Made by a program: the position numbers and the translations under genes
Assembly (NCBI GenBank): GCA_039881145.1
Contig: JAYKKI010000076.1
Span: 11,029,001-11,093,000, forward strand
Direction of reading: 5' to 3'
From: Druceiella hillmani
Taxonomy: Eukaryota > Arthropoda > Insecta > Lepidoptera > Hepialidae
DNA: 64,000 nt
Shown: one piece after another, positions 25,411 to 37,536 of the stretch
Position numbering within the stretch: position 1 is the stretch's first letter
How the letters are laid out: each line of letters opens with the position of its first letter
The notes under the pieces: generated by a model
What the model was told of the DNA's origin: nothing
Databases searched by the model: none
What the model saw: the letters and a program-made list of their open reading frames with translations, nothing else

Positions 25411-26090
25411 GTACTTTTAAAATATAGTTTTTTTACTGTTTAAGTATGTAGCTTTGTATTCTACACATATGTATTACTTGGTTAAACTTTGAACGTTTTC
25501 TTTCCAATTATTTTTGTGATATTTCATTTTCAAATGTTCGAAAAAAATTAATACTTGCAAACTCAATCATATCTTTTTATATATTAAATGCAAGTTTTTC
25601 GATTTTATAATACTTAAGTGATACTTTATGTTTCGTAACAAACATGGAGATTTTTTTTTAAATGCACCTCGGGGTTTAAATAACGCCGACTGTTTTTACG
25701 TATGGAGAGACAGCCACAAAGGATGACAAATAAGCGGTATTCGAAAAGACCTCAGAAATGTTTATGATTTAGGTAACTGTTCTAATGAGGACCAATGAAA
25801 AAATTACAGTCTTTTGTACGGTGGTATCAAAAAAGCGGTAGTTCACTTTTTTTGATGCCAAAATCACGGCAAAATATAAAAAAAATTTTGAAAAACCGAA
25901 AACCTGTGGCTAACTGAAACACTTGAGGTGCCAACTCCCTTGCCCTCCATTGGTGATGAATAGTATAGCCATGGTATAGCATATGATAACTAGTTTATAA
26001 GTAATTTTTATTTCTTTTTATGATTTCTATGCATCAATTTATAATCACGTTGTATTATTTTCTTCTATCTTAATGTATTTATCATTTTAA
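25411..26090. other. No gene recognised
   Basis: Nothing assignable was seen between the candidate signal-peptide exon and the LINE copy at 26095. Confidence 0.5.
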
Positions 26091-26094
26091 CAAT

Positions 26095-26555
26095 ATCTAT
26101 TCATTTGTTTAACAACTTTTGTATGGAGTATATATGGCGGACTTATTGCTGTGGGGCAGTCTACCATAACAATATGCTTTGGGGAATGTATTGTTAGGCA
26201 GATTGTAAGAGATGTTACAATATAAATCATAAAGTATACATAAAAAAGAAAACGTTAATTAATGATAGTAGCCACAGATCACACTTAAAAGACAAAAAAT
26301 TAGAAAACAAATATTGGCATGAATTAGAGTGGAAGAAAAAAGGGCATGAGCTCAGAAGCACTGGAATTTAGGAAAGGTAGCACTTTTTCATTCTATCCTT
26401 CAAGACATTTATTAAAGATTTATTTCTGATTTCAGGAACCAATAGATTCCAACGTTTTACTACTCGGACAATAAACAATTTTTTCGTAAGATATAGAGTC
26501 ATTTTGAGAATAAACACGGTGAGAAAACTTTCTGAGTTTAACTCAAGACACTAGT
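26095..26555 (-). mobile_element. Second 5'-truncated LINE 3' end
   Basis: Reading minus: LFIVRVVKRWNLLVPEIR, then NKSLINVLKDRMKKCYLS and a stop at 26368-26370. This is the same C-terminal pattern as the copy at 23231 but clearly diverged in sequence. The 3' untranslated region ends with AGCAATAAGTCCGCCATATA. A frame from about 26501 to the stop is open. Both copies belong to one LINE family or to sister families. Confidence 0.72.
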
Positions 26556-26559
26556 TAAA

Positions 26560-27180
26560 AATATGATATAAATATCATTTGCAGTATCTGTTACGAATTT
26601 GCATGAGAGGCCGTTGTTCACTGGTGTTGATTACACACATAATGAAAGAATGCTGAAATATTTCGATTGGTCTTCTTCTTTAAATTATTCTAATTACGTT
26701 TCGACATATAATTGAAAATATAAATATAATTAATAATCTAACCTTAAAGCTTTTATGAGTTAAATAATAGTTTTTATAATTCATAATAATATGATGTGGT
26801 ATATTCGGATACGATTCGGTTGATAATATCGGTATGTATATCGTAACCAGCCGCCGCGGTATCCAGCTGAACTTGATAAAAAATTATGGTACAAAAACGG
26901 ACAAGGAAAAGAAAATTACATGAAAGATCGCAAATACTAATAAATTGGACTCTAAGGCGATATTTGAATATTTCAGATTAATAGAACATATTTCGTATTA
27001 ATTAAATATTTTCTTGGTTTTGTTGTCCTACCATTAATTTCACTTTTTTCATCCTTTATTATTTGAATTACAGCTATCATAGGTTACACATTCCACAATA
27101 CTAATAGCCACTAAAAGAGGAAATGTTATTAGTAATCAAAAAAATAAATGATATTTAATATCTGTTATGCCTTTATACAG
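26560..27180. other. No gene recognised
   Basis: AT-rich. A CAGCCGCCGCGG patch at 26849 is the only GC-rich spot. No frame or repeat family recognised. Confidence 0.5.
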
Positions 27181-27182
27181 TA

Positions 27183-27255
27183 CTAGCTTTTACTCGGGGA
27201 TTTGCTCGAATGATTTTCAATCAGATCCCCTCCCTCTTTAATCAATTCTATTCGC
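27183..27255 (+). repeat. Dispersed repeat fragment (ACTAGCTTTTACTCGGGG type)
   Basis: ACTAGCTTTTACTCGGGGAT and TTGCTCGAATGA resemble the widespread insect repeat that reads ACTAGCTTTTGCCCGCGGCT-like. A second, more decayed match is at about 33109 (AACTAGCTGTGTCCAAGACT). Confidence 0.45.
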
Positions 27256-27479
27256 TTGCAATCCTCGCAGTGTTGAAGTAGTCACCTGTCGCCTAAATAG
27301 ATGCCAGCATACAATATTACCTTTGGAACTACTCAACTATAAAGATAATTAAATATAGTTAAAGATAATTGAGTACAGTTTTGTAACTAAACATATTTAC
27401 TTGCCGAAAGTGAAGTTTATTTACATAACAAATAATGAACTAACAGCCAAATGAATCGAGCGCTTCCTTCCCAATAAAG

Positions 27480-28090
27480 GAAAAATCGTTAGGCTTAACT
27501 CAGCGGCAACACTTATTAAACCAGTACTTACTAATTGACTGGAGCGTCATTAAAATACTTGCTAAAAGGAAGTTACAACAGACTTATAATTATTTAATAG
27601 AGATTTTAAAAAGCGAATACTCAGATTGTTAATTCTAAAGGCGATGTTAATGCGCACGGTTACGCCTGCGAATGTGAGCTATCAAAAATGGCATCAGAAC
27701 CGACCTATCGGTGAATGTCATAAATGGCGTACAGGCGCAAAACAAACACGCCTGTTAAATAGACGATGAACAGTATTATAGCAACAAAGAAGTTAAAGTA
27801 ATATAAACTAAGAAGACGTTTATAAAGAGCGTTGTGGTCCCTTGCCTACCCCCATTGTCTACTAGTAACGGGTGGAATGAACGTATTCAATATAGCTGTT
27901 GTTCCCGTGAAAGAATGTCATCAAATATTTACTTCTTGGTCAATATTATATATTTCTCTAATTCATCATCACATAATGACGACAAGGGCCTACATCATAA
28001 TAGCGACAAGGCGAATCTTTGCAAACCCATTTAGTACCAAGCTCCACCTTGCGCCAAGGTAACCACCAGTGCTCGATCGACTACGGATAA
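27480..28090 (+). pseudogene. Decayed RR-1 cuticular protein pseudogene
   Basis: The segment 27611-27800 aligns with exon 2 of the intact genes. It contains ANTQIVNSKGDVNAHGYAC (intact: [19 protein letters not shown]) and, after frame changes, NVINGVQAQNKHAC, a stop, and DDEQYYSNKEVKV (intact: [17 protein letters not shown].). The segment 27958-28090 aligns at DNA level with exon 3: ATTCATCATCACATAATG, CTTTGCAAACCCA, CACCTTGCGCCA, and a degenerate C-terminus before TAATAG. Part of the Gly-rich region is detectable near 27490-27530. Several stops, frameshifts and loss of the RR consensus show it is dead. No exon 1 or promoter was found. It is on the same strand as the two intact genes, about 10 kb upstream of the first, so the family was at least three genes long. 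Confidence 0.8.
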
Positions 28091-28270
28091 TAGTATGATA
28101 GGTAAACAAATCTTTTATGCATGATTCGTTATTTCAAATATGTGGGGCAGGAGCTTTTAAGTTATTTTTTTTAAAATCGATAGTATTTCTAAACGAAAAG
28201 ATTTTCTGGAAATCATAATCGAAATATTTTCAAAACTGTTTCTTTTTCATTCAAAGTCAAATGTTAATTA

Positions 28271-28406
28271 CTAAATAAATAAAACAACGTGATATAGTAT
28301 TTTTTCCACGTTTAGAACTTAAAGAAAGTAGAAATAATACTACATCACGTAGTTTCATTTAATTGTGAATAATTAATTTCTACAACATTAACGCCAAATA
28401 TATTCA
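28271..28406 (+). mobile_element. Palindromic element, copy F (centre deleted, tail present)
   Basis: The left terminus is degenerate (TAAATAAAACAACGTGATAT), then it jumps at TTTTCCACG to AACTTAAAGAAAGTAGAAAT, TACATCACGTAGTTTC and the tail AACGCCAAATATATTCA. Most of the palindrome centre is deleted. Confidence 0.75.
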
Positions 28407-29287
28407 ATGTTTAAAAAGTATAACAAATATTTTGTCAAATATTTTAAAGTAATATATATTGTGCATATTCTAATGTTAATGCCGATTAAAAATATATATT
28501 TATATGGAAACCGATTATTTAAATCGGTTTATTTAAACTCTAACTCTAAGTTTATCGAGTTATTTAAACTCTTGTGCCATTAGATATTGCTCTTAATTAT
28601 TTAAAATAAAATTACATGACAATAACAATATTATATAACAAATGTAAATAACACAAAGTGTGCATCTCAATATTTCCAATTAATGATAAAAAATTTGTAG
28701 AATCATTGATTCAGTCTTTTTAATTAATTACAACTTAATGGTACCGGAAATAATAAGAGTATATAATTTAATTAATGTACATTGCAAATTTAATAAATTG
28801 TCAACAATTAGAAGTTGTTTAAAAAAATTAATGATTATATCAATATTTCCACTGATACATCCATTGATAGAAAATTTTCTTAAATTTTTGTTGTCGATGA
28901 GAATGAAAAATAAAAAAGTTTCGTGAATAATTTTATGTAAATGATAAATTGAATATTAGTTTAATGGATGTATTTATTAAAATTAATTTAAAAGACAGAA
29001 GTCATGGCATTTTCATTTATGTCAAATAAATTTTAAATAAAAATATCCAAAAAAGAGACACGAAATACATACTGAAATGTTTGAAAATTTATTTGACTAA
29101 CTGTACCCGCAACCTGAAAATATAATTAAGTTGACTGCAATATTTAACACTTATGGCTTAATGCGATCCATTATAATAATATTAAAAGTAAACTTTTTAA
29201 GGAAGTTTTTGTACTCGAACGTAAAATTACTATCATGCGTCTTTTTTTTTATTTAATCAATTGCGATAAAACCTACTATATATGTTA
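28407..29287. other. AT-rich stretch, no gene recognised
   Basis: A 62-codon frame (28738-28926) has no motif and very low GC. Nothing else is assignable. Confidence 0.55.
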
Positions 29288-29500
29288 CCCAGGACCCAAC
29301 AAAATCCACCAGAAAAAATGTCGGCGAAACAGTTTTAATTGATCTTGCGTTATGCACACCAAATAAGCAGGCTATAATAAAAACAATATTTTTGTATTCT
29401 TTTACTTATTACGTTCCCCTAAATAAGTTTTTCGTAAATATCTCCTATATAAAAATACACTAATTCTACAATTGTATTAAATATATAGATAATAAAGTAC
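29288..29500 (+). repeat. Dispersed repeat, third copy of the 63127 family
   Basis: Landmarks are shared with 61640-62110 and 63127-63360: AAAATCCACC, CTTGCGTTATGC, ACAATATTTTTGTATTCTTT, ATTACG, and TTTTTCGTAAATATCTCC. It is the most diverged of the three. Confidence 0.55.
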
Positions 29501-31480
29501 GTATCAATTTTTTTACGACTGATTCCTAAATTTGCCAAAGTAATTTAAATAAAAGTATCGACAACTGATTGAAATAAAAAAAAAACGGTGAATACATAGT
29601 AAGTTTATAATGAATATATGCAAAATCTAAAAATGTTGTGTGCCGAAAACGACTGACAATGATGTCTGCTCTGATGTGTGTGCCCGCATTCGGGTTGCTT
29701 ACTCACGCACCTAAGCCTCTCGACACTGATAATTCCATGAACTAACCCGTTGCACATTTCCTTCTACATCTGACAATAAATAAGAAGAAATGTTAAATTA
29801 TAATTTATATATTGTTAGTTAGCTCTTCCATAATAATATTCATATCTTTTGTGTGGCCTGCAATACATTTAGATTAATACCCCTAATATAATTTTTTTTC
29901 ATTACTAATTTTCTAAGTTTGACCAATCAATTAATATAACTTTATTTTTTTGAAACCGATGGTGAAGTGAATTTAATTTAATGTATCATTTTCATAAATG
30001 GCAGTCGAAGTTTTAATTTTCAGTTTCTGACAATTGGAAAACAAATTGATCGGCTACTTAAATAAATTGTATTTCCATTGTCAATGGTTAACATACAATT
30101 AATTGATACAAGCATTAGTTTTTGCCATAATTCAGTTTATGATAAAAATTAATCCTGTGAAGCGCACGAAAAACTAACACTAGTGGGTTGTGTACACACA
30201 TGGGTATACATAAACATTTGACGTTTTATAGTATTTTCTATTAAACTATTTAGAATAACTGGCATTATGTTTCACCATGTTAATATATTACATGATGAAA
30301 CGTGATACCAAATGTATGCTAGATGCCTTTTCTAGGCGTAAAATAACGTGAACAAATTAAAAATTAGAATCGTAGTTGTAGTTTTTCGGTAAAGTTTAGA
30401 TAAACTTCTAACAGGTCCTCTTTTTCATAATTTTGATACCGAAGTACTTTGGGAAACGGATCAGAAGAAAATTTCTATAATACATACATAGAAATTTCTA
30501 TAATATGTATATGATTATGTATTATTTAAAAAAATTCAGTTCCTTTACTTTCTAAAAATTTTATACAACTATTTTTCATTGAAATATATGTTTCCGGAAA
30601 AAATAGGTGTAATGAAAGAACATGCGAAGAGGCACGTGTATAATTTTATAAAAGTTCCGTTTTTTCTTTTGAGGTACGAATAACCCAGCAATCAGAGAAT
30701 TTTTCCTAGTTCAGGCGTTACGGAAGCCCAGAAAAAGTTTATATTTGGTATAGTTTTTCGCCTGGACCTGTTCCTATACCGGACTTCTATATCGGACCAA
30801 ATATATTTATTATTAAAAATATAAATTATTGCTTATTTAAAATTTGTTGAATGCGAAGAACTAATGAGTCAGAGAGATTAAAGTCGAAAAAAATATAGCA
30901 AATCGCGAAGCTTTTTAATATAATCATTTTAGTTATTCAGTTAATCTTCACATCGGAATCGAAATAATTACAAGAAAGTGAATTTTTCCGCCACTTTTCC
31001 AAAACAGCATAACGGTTGGCAACGTTTCAAGATCGAAAACTTAAGTTATTAATAAATAAATCCGATTAAAGAACCATACTAAATGTAAACTTTCCGTGAA
31101 CTTTTGCAAGGTCGAACCTACCTGGCTGCGGGACTAGAAACCTTAATTAAACTTTTTTACTATCATGACGTTATTAACTTTGACATTTGATTGACAACAT
31201 ATCCGATATTCGCGGCATTTGATTACATGACTTTAATTTATCTATCATGGAGAATATTTTAATAAGTCGCTGTATTTTTTATTTCATTCATTTTAATTTT
31301 GAAAAAATATTCTATGGTTCCAAACTACCCATGTCTAGTAGGAACTATTAAAATGAAATTAGCTAGTCATTTATTACTTAAGTAAACAATAGTGTGAATT
31401 GACAATCAGGAAGTTTAAAGATTAAAATGAAAATTAACATGGATTACAAATGCTTTAAAACTAGTCATTTTCAGGGTTGC
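29501..31480. other. No gene recognised; one near-perfect palindrome
   Basis: At 30269-30301 GTTTCACCATG, TTAATATATTA and CATGATGAAAC form a 33-base palindrome with few mismatches. A fragment of the dispersed repeat (TTTTCTTTTGAGGTACGAAT) lies at 30662. No coding frame is convincing. Confidence 0.5.
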
Positions 31481-31487
31481 ATCCTCT

Positions 31488-31780
31488 AAAATAACGGGAC
31501 CCTTATAGGATCACTTGGTTGTCCGTTCGTCCGTCCACATATCTGCCAATGCTCTTTTTCTCAAAAGCGGCTTGAAATATCAAGTAGAAATTAATATTGT
31601 TTACTTACACTTATAGCCGTACATTACTTTAAATTGCAAGTAGTTTGGTTTCGCAGCAAAAGAATATAGCCCTTTAAAACGAATTTTATTTATACCATAG
31701 TCTGAATCAATGATCATCAAGACTTATACAGTACTCGATTAGTCAGTCAGATGAGTAGTCCATCGGTACTTATAAAATAC
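31488..31780 (+). repeat. Dispersed lepidopteran repeat, plus orientation
   Basis: ACGGGACCCTTATAGGATCA, GTCCGTTCGTCCGTCCA and TTTTTCTCAAAAGCGGCTTG give the same order of landmarks as the minus-strand copy at 20245. The overlapping frames at 31770-32060 on both strands derive from flanking repeat-like DNA and are not genes. Confidence 0.55.
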
Positions 31781-32128
31781 CGATTGATTTACAATCATGA
31801 AAGTCGATATAATAGGAAGTCTCATGGTACAAGTAAAGGAGAAAATGCAAAAACGAATAATTTCTAATAATATGTGGAATTATATATTTTTTGAAATATG
31901 CGCCTGTGAAAGATATACTAACCAATATTCCTTTATTCATACTATAGCCGTACTGATCAGCAAAATCTATATAGTGTTTTTCGGTCAAGCTACAACCTTG
32001 GAAGCCAGCATAAAGGAAGGTTTTATAGCCCAACTAAAGGAAAATCACATCAATTTATGATTTCTAATTCTATATGGATTTATGCATTTTTTAAATACCC
32101 GCCTGTGAAAAATTTAGCGGGCAATATA

Positions 32129-32598
32129 TTTGCGTTCTAAAAAATTATAATTTTGTTTAATGTATTTGCGTTCTAAAAAATTATAATTTTGTTTAATGTA
32201 TTTGCTTTCTAAAAAATTATAAGTTTGTTTAATGTATTTGCATTCTAAAAAATTATAATTTTGTTTAATGTATTTGCGTTCTAAAAAATTATAATTTTGT
32301 TTAATGTATTTGCGTTCTAAAAAATTATAAGTTTGTTTAATGTATTTGCATTCTAAAAAATTATAATTTTGTTTAATGTATTTGCGTTCTAAAAAATTAT
32401 AATTTTGTTTAATGTATTTGCGTTCTAAAAAATTATAATTTTGTTTAATGTATTTGCTTTCTAAAAAATTATAAGTTTGTTTAATGTATTTGCATTCTAA
32501 AAAATTATAATTTTGTTTAATGTATTTGCGTTCTAAAAAATTATAATTTTGTTTAACGTATTTGCGTTCTAAAAAATTATAAATTATAATTTTGTTTG
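32129..32598. repeat. 36 bp tandem array, 13 copies, with higher-order structure
   Basis: Unit: TTTGCGTTCTAAAAAATTAT plus AATTTTGTTTAATGTA. Variants at the sixth base (G, T or A) and at AAT/AAG follow a non-random order: G, G, T-AAG, A, G, G-AAG, A, G, G, T-AAG, A, G, G. Every AAG unit is followed by an A unit. Copies 1-5 and 8-12 show the same series, implying a seven-unit (252 bp) block duplication. The last copy runs into an AAATTATAATTTTG repeat. Confidence 0.97.
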
Positions 32599-32799
32599 GA
32601 TTTGATTTTTTTTTTTTATTTAATTGACTTATATTTAAAAGTTATTTTTTAATAATAGTTTCTATTAGTCGCTACGGTTTTTCGTTTTTAGATTTTTAAC
32701 TTTGACTACACGCGGTCGGCATAGCGTTGAATTTTTAATCGATTTTGAACGTTTTACCATTAAATAAAGACTTTCGTCGAGAATCACAGGAATACTTTC

Positions 32800-33065
32800 A
32801 TCTATTGTACAATCACAAATTCTTAAATTAATCGAACGTATTTCCAGAAAAAAACTTTCAATGGAATGTTTAGTGATGCAGGGACAAGTTGAAGGCAAAA
32901 GATCTCGAGGGCAATTTCAACCCGATGGAAGATACCTGATAAAAACGGCGACAGAGAACAGCATTAGAGCTGAGAGGAACAAGGACAAAGACCAACCTTG
33001 TACATCAACGCTGAGATCACCACCACTCAGACAAGAGTGAGGCGACTAAAGAGACCATTAAAGTT
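32800..33065 (+). pseudogene. RTE-type LINE C-terminal relic
   Basis: The plus frame reads ILKLIERISRKKLSMECLVM then QGQVEGKRSRGQFQPD. The 'I.R......LE....M.GKVEGKRSRGR' motif is characteristic of the end of RTE/BovB-like ORF2 and of related LINEs. After one frameshift, TNLVHQR and DHHHSDKSEATKE recall the usual 'W..LV......DHDP' end. Upstream domains are absent. The long minus-strand frame over this region (32665-32898) is a shadow. Confidence 0.55.
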
Positions 33066-34801
33066 TCTAGCCGATTGATTTATAAATTAATTTATTTTGA
33101 AACTAGCTGTGTCCAAGACTGCGTTAGTGTGGATTTTTTTTCGATAAGCTATTAAAAAAAATTAAATATACATATAATTAATCAAGGGTTTTGCTCCTGC
33201 ACCAAAACTTATGAGTTACAGAATTTCATAAAAAAGTTTTTAACAATCAAGTGTTCTGCCATTGCACCATAGATAGCATCCTATGGAATATAATAAAAAT
33301 TGTAGATGTACTCAATAGTACAATGCAATATATCTTATAACAACAAATCGTATAACAACATGTATCATTAGATACTTTTTAACTCTTAAGTAGAATATTT
33401 ATTTATATCTAAAAAATCATATCCATCTTAAAAGTTATTCCATGTTATTGGTCATGTACCAGCGCCAAAAGTACTGTTGCTTCAAAAAACACAAACAAAA
33501 ACGAATAAAACAGAACATCGTTCTGAATAATGATAAACCGTGAACTAACTCTATAATCGAAATTCCTGAAGTGTTCAATGTGTGGAAAAAATGTCAATAC
33601 TGGACACATCTCTCAACAATGGATTAATCAATCTAAGAGCGCGGCAGATTAGTGAATGCTGCCAGATATTCGTACGCGTTCAAGATAGGTGAAATGAACT
33701 ATGATCTGTCTCCTCATCATAATCATTATAATGATTATATTGATAATACCCAAGTCCTGAGTTTGTCAATCAGGAGCATATACCATTGCGAAACTTATAA
33801 TCAAGGGTAGTCAATATAATTATTTAATAATAAAGAAAATGCGTGACCCAAAAAAAACTTCAGAATTGAAGGTCATGATATCCAATCACTTCTCATATGA
33901 AATCTAAAGGATATAAATAAGGGTAGTAACCGTAATTTTTTTTCGTGTAAAAATCTAATTAATTTTTTCAATACTTTCTCCAATTCATTCGTATCAAAAA
34001 TATTACGGACCTGATTGTTAAATAGTCACAATATACTCGATATCGTTAAAATCGTGGGAATGTCGCGTTACAAATTTTAGCAACCTGTAGACCTTCTGAC
34101 ACGTTTCAATGAGATGGCTGTCAAATGTGAGAGGGTCGTTCATAATCGCATCGAGATCTCGCACGGATGATACCGATTCGAGCGCACTTCCATTTAGCTC
34201 ATAAATGATATTACAGAATTTAATTTAAGGTCAAACGATTTTAAGTACTGTCCTCGTATAGAAAAAAACAAACTAAAGACTTCAAACACCATCTGACTGA
34301 TATCATTTTTACCACGTTCTATTGCGCAAAAAATCATAGAAAATTAACGCCATCAATTTCTAACTTTATGAAGTTCGTTAAAAAAAATATAATTCTCCTG
34401 CATTGAAAGTTGCAACCCTGTTGCCTATTCCGTCACTTTCGATGTTTCTCAAAGGTAATATTCAGTAGCAATTAAAGCAATGGCAACTTACACATATAAT
34501 AAATTGATCATAAAATATTACCATTCCGTAAAATGCAATAAGGTATATAACTTAAATCTGTCTGTTTAATGCGTAAATTACAATCTACAGAACGTTTTTG
34601 GAGTAAGAACTCCAGAAAATACATACATCCATGACACTTTTCCTTACACAAATATAAAGTTAAACCAAAATATGGAGGAAAAATGATGTACATAATTTTA
34701 ATACATATTGATTACTTAGGCACAGAAACTTAGAGGAGATATAATAAGCGAGAAATTTTAATATTGACCTTAAAATCTACGCAATATTCCATTACATAAT
34801 A

Positions 34802-34803
<2 letters not shown>
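33066..34803. other. No gene recognised
   Basis: It contains the decayed ACTAGCTGTGTCC repeat match at about 33109 and a perfect 20-base palindrome, ATAATCATTATAATGATTAT, at 33719-33738. Frames (34508-34693) lack motifs. Confidence 0.5.
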
Positions 34804-34853
<50 letters not shown>

Positions 34854-34889
34854 TGTATATATGGGTGTGTGTATATATATATATATATA
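34804..34889. repeat. (TA)n microsatellite with a GGGTGTGTG interruption
   Basis: TA repeats on both sides of ATATGGGTGTGTGTATAT, 86 bp in total. Confidence 0.95.
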
Positions 34890-35371
34890 AACCTTATTTT
34901 AACACTCCAAATTATAATTTATAAAGTAGTTTCAAATGACGTCCAGTATAGCGTTGTACAAAATAAACAGAACCAAATTTACCAAAGGTCAACTTGTTTT
35001 AAAACAGCAAAAATGATGTTTTAAACTTCAAACACTCGTTACTCAGTGTACTACCTTGATTCACTCTTTGCACATAATATTTCTGCCTAATTTAAGATGC
35101 AATGTGAGGAGGCGCCTTTCTCATATTCCATTGAAATGGAAAGTGAATCATGGAATACGCACGCGACCTTTGCCTGTTATATTTCTGTAATAACTTGGAA
35201 TGTGCAATAAAAAGTATTTCACTTGAAGTAATAATTGATATATACCATTGGTAACAATAGACTACTCTGAAATGGTAATGTCCTCATTACTTAAATAATT
35301 TCAAAGCATGGTTTTAAAAAAAAATAGGTGTTGTGTTAGGTTCGAAAGAAATTTTTTGTTTATTAATTTTT

Positions 35372-35672
35372 TTATTATTTATCTACTTTAATGTATGTAA
35401 TTGATACATATGACGGACTTATTGCTACGAGAGTAATCTCTTAGAGTCAACAATAAAACCCATCCAGCCCCACTCGACGAACGGCCGGGAATCGAACCCG
35501 GGTCTCCGGGTGCGTCGTCGGAGGCCGTATGCGTTGTGAACAATCCAACACACTGCGGCGACGACATTATGGTTTAATTTTAGTGTAAAAAAAGAAGAAA
35601 GATTCTTTCCGATTCGAACCTTGTAACTTCCGAATTCAGATCCTTGTGTTTTACTACTGAGTAAACCCCAAT
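35372..35672 (-). mobile_element. tRNA-derived SINE with LINE-like tail; possibly dimeric head
   Basis: Reading minus: a tRNA-like head with an A box-like GCCGCAGTGTGTTGGATT and a strong B box in CCCGGGTTCGATTCCCGG, then a body TGGATGGGTTTTATTG. The tail is TAAGAGATTACTCTC and GTAGCAATAAGTCCGTCATA. The tail matches the LINE copies at 23231 and 26095. Upstream on the same strand (35672-35600) there is a second tRNA-like segment, GGTTTACTCAGTAGTAAAAC and AAGGTTCGAATCGG, separated by a T-rich linker. It may be a dimeric SINE head or an older neighbouring SINE. It is not a functional tRNA, since no cloverleaf closes. Confidence 0.75.
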
Positions 35673-37330
35673 AACATAATAAGATAATCGCCTAAAACGT
35701 CCAGATAAATGTTTCAAATTTTGAAAATCTACAAAAAAACATCAGTTGATTACGTCGATGATTTCGATAATATTTAAAAAATAATAATTTCTATTTGAGG
35801 TAAGAATATCTGTTAAAATTTTGTTGTAATTGTAATTTTGAATATAATATTCATATAAAATTTATTTAATTTTTTTATCGAAGGACGTTAATGACTAGTC
35901 AATTGTTATTTTTTTTCTTTCAAATACTCACAAAACACCACAGTTTACCATTAATAAGTTATTAACAATTTTTTGGTGAAAAACAGTCTTTGCTTAATTT
36001 GTATCTTTCGTGTGTATGAGTTGGGAAATTAATGTTTATTGAAAGACAAGTATGTACTAGGCTTGAGGTTTGAACTTCGTTATATGTTTTCTTTCAAAGC
36101 GTTGGAATATTTAAGAGTAGTTATATGTCCCTTTTAGTAAAAGGGACACGTAACTCCAAAAACGAAACAAAAACAAAAGTAAAATGTAACAAAAATTTGC
36201 CCTTCCCTCGGTATGAATTTGGAAATCGAAACTTATATATTATTTTTTTCATTATTCTATATATTTACATAACATTATTACTGACGTAACTTAACAAATC
36301 CACATATGGCTATGGGCCACGTAATGACACTCAATCTTCATATAATGAGAGAACAATGTCGAACGAATCATATTAATTTGTTATTCATTGAAACTATTTA
36401 TCCAAAAACCATAATATTCAATTTATTCTTTCAAATCTAAGTAATACGTATTTAAAGTTGAACGTGAAGTTAAGTATATAAAATAATACGATAACGTATA
36501 ATATAATTTGCAATTAACGAAGTTGCGAACAGAAGTTAAATACAAACAAAATGAAATGCAATTAAAATTATATGGTGTGTATGAACAATTTACATTTTTA
36601 TTAATATTTGAAAAAATCTTATTACTTCTCTGCAACCTTCATTAAGCAAAATAATAGGGCAAGCATTTTGCAAATAAGGATGCGAACTTGAAAGTACAAT
36701 AAGATAACATGAATGCCAGATTACAAAGTCTTCATTGACAAAGAGTTAAATTAACGTTTTCACGTGACAATGTTACGCAATTATCTGAACTTTTTAACTA
36801 GCTTTACTGAAGTTCAAACAGTCCTAACAAATATTTAAATCTCGCCATCTTTGTTTAGTGGCATTTAGCAGGACTCGACGCACTATGTTTTCTGTTATAC
36901 TTTCAAATCGATAGCGTCGACATGAATCTTTGACGACATTTATTGAGTACACCAATTTTCAGGCACCATATACTTTAAAATGAAAACACCTGTTAATTTC
37001 AGATTGATATTAAAAATTACTATGATACGTAATGCTAATTCCTCATCTGATCGTACTTACATGTGATAAGTAAATGTGACTAGGTACTATAAACTGGTTA
37101 ACGTATTCATGAAATCAATATTTCTACCAAAAACTAAACAAGTACAGCAAAATCTACACATGTAATTAATAAGTTAGAATCAATCTTTAAAATTCATTTT
37201 TATGATCGATCTGGTTAAAAATTTTCAACGTCTATTTGAATATATAATTATTAAGCTAAGGAACGACTTCTTGTTACTTGTCAGTGTAAATCATCAAATA
37301 GCGAGCGATTAAAATTATACCTTACACAGT
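35673..37330. other. No gene recognised; one hairpin
   Basis: 36119-36155 forms a stem-loop: AGTTATATGTCCCTTTT, AGT, AAAAGGGACACGTAACT, 17 bp with two mismatches. Otherwise AT-rich DNA upstream of the first cuticle gene, where distal enhancers could lie. Confidence 0.5.
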
Positions 37331-37334
37331 TGTA

Positions 37335-37500
37335 CTAAATTATCACAAGTAAACAGCGAAGAGCACAGATGAACACGTGGGTGTAAGCAAGCTCGTGACA
37401 GGATCGGCCGTGATATGAAATATATACATCCGTTGCTACATTTCAGACTCGATCCGTAGGGACAGCTATATATAGTGCCACAAGTGGCTACTTTGGACAC
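37335..37500 (+). promoter_or_regulatory. Promoter of cuticle gene 1
   Basis: A TATATATA box at 37467-37474 lies about 30 bases before a likely initiator, GGACACAGTTCACTC (start near 37499). About 130 bases upstream are conserved with the promoter at 49830-49999, including TAAACAGCGAAGAGCA, GATCGGCCGTGATATGAAAT and GACAGCTATATATA. The ATCGGCCGTGATATGAAAT block is identical in both genes and is the best candidate for a shared hormonal or epidermal control site. The factor cannot be named from sequence alone. Confidence 0.8.
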
Positions 37501-37536
37501 AGTTCACTCGTGGTCTCTCACTTGAACGCATTAACA

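Noticed and set aside
28738..28926. Frame beginning MVPEII as another LINE reverse-transcriptase C-terminus
   Set aside because: It resembles the LVPEIR segment only over five residues, and the rest is AT-driven Ile/Leu/Lys sequence with no shared tail downstream.
35465..35573. A functional tRNA gene on the minus strand
   Set aside because: A and B boxes are present, but no acceptor stem or full cloverleaf can be formed, and the sequence continues into a LINE-like tail. It is a SINE.
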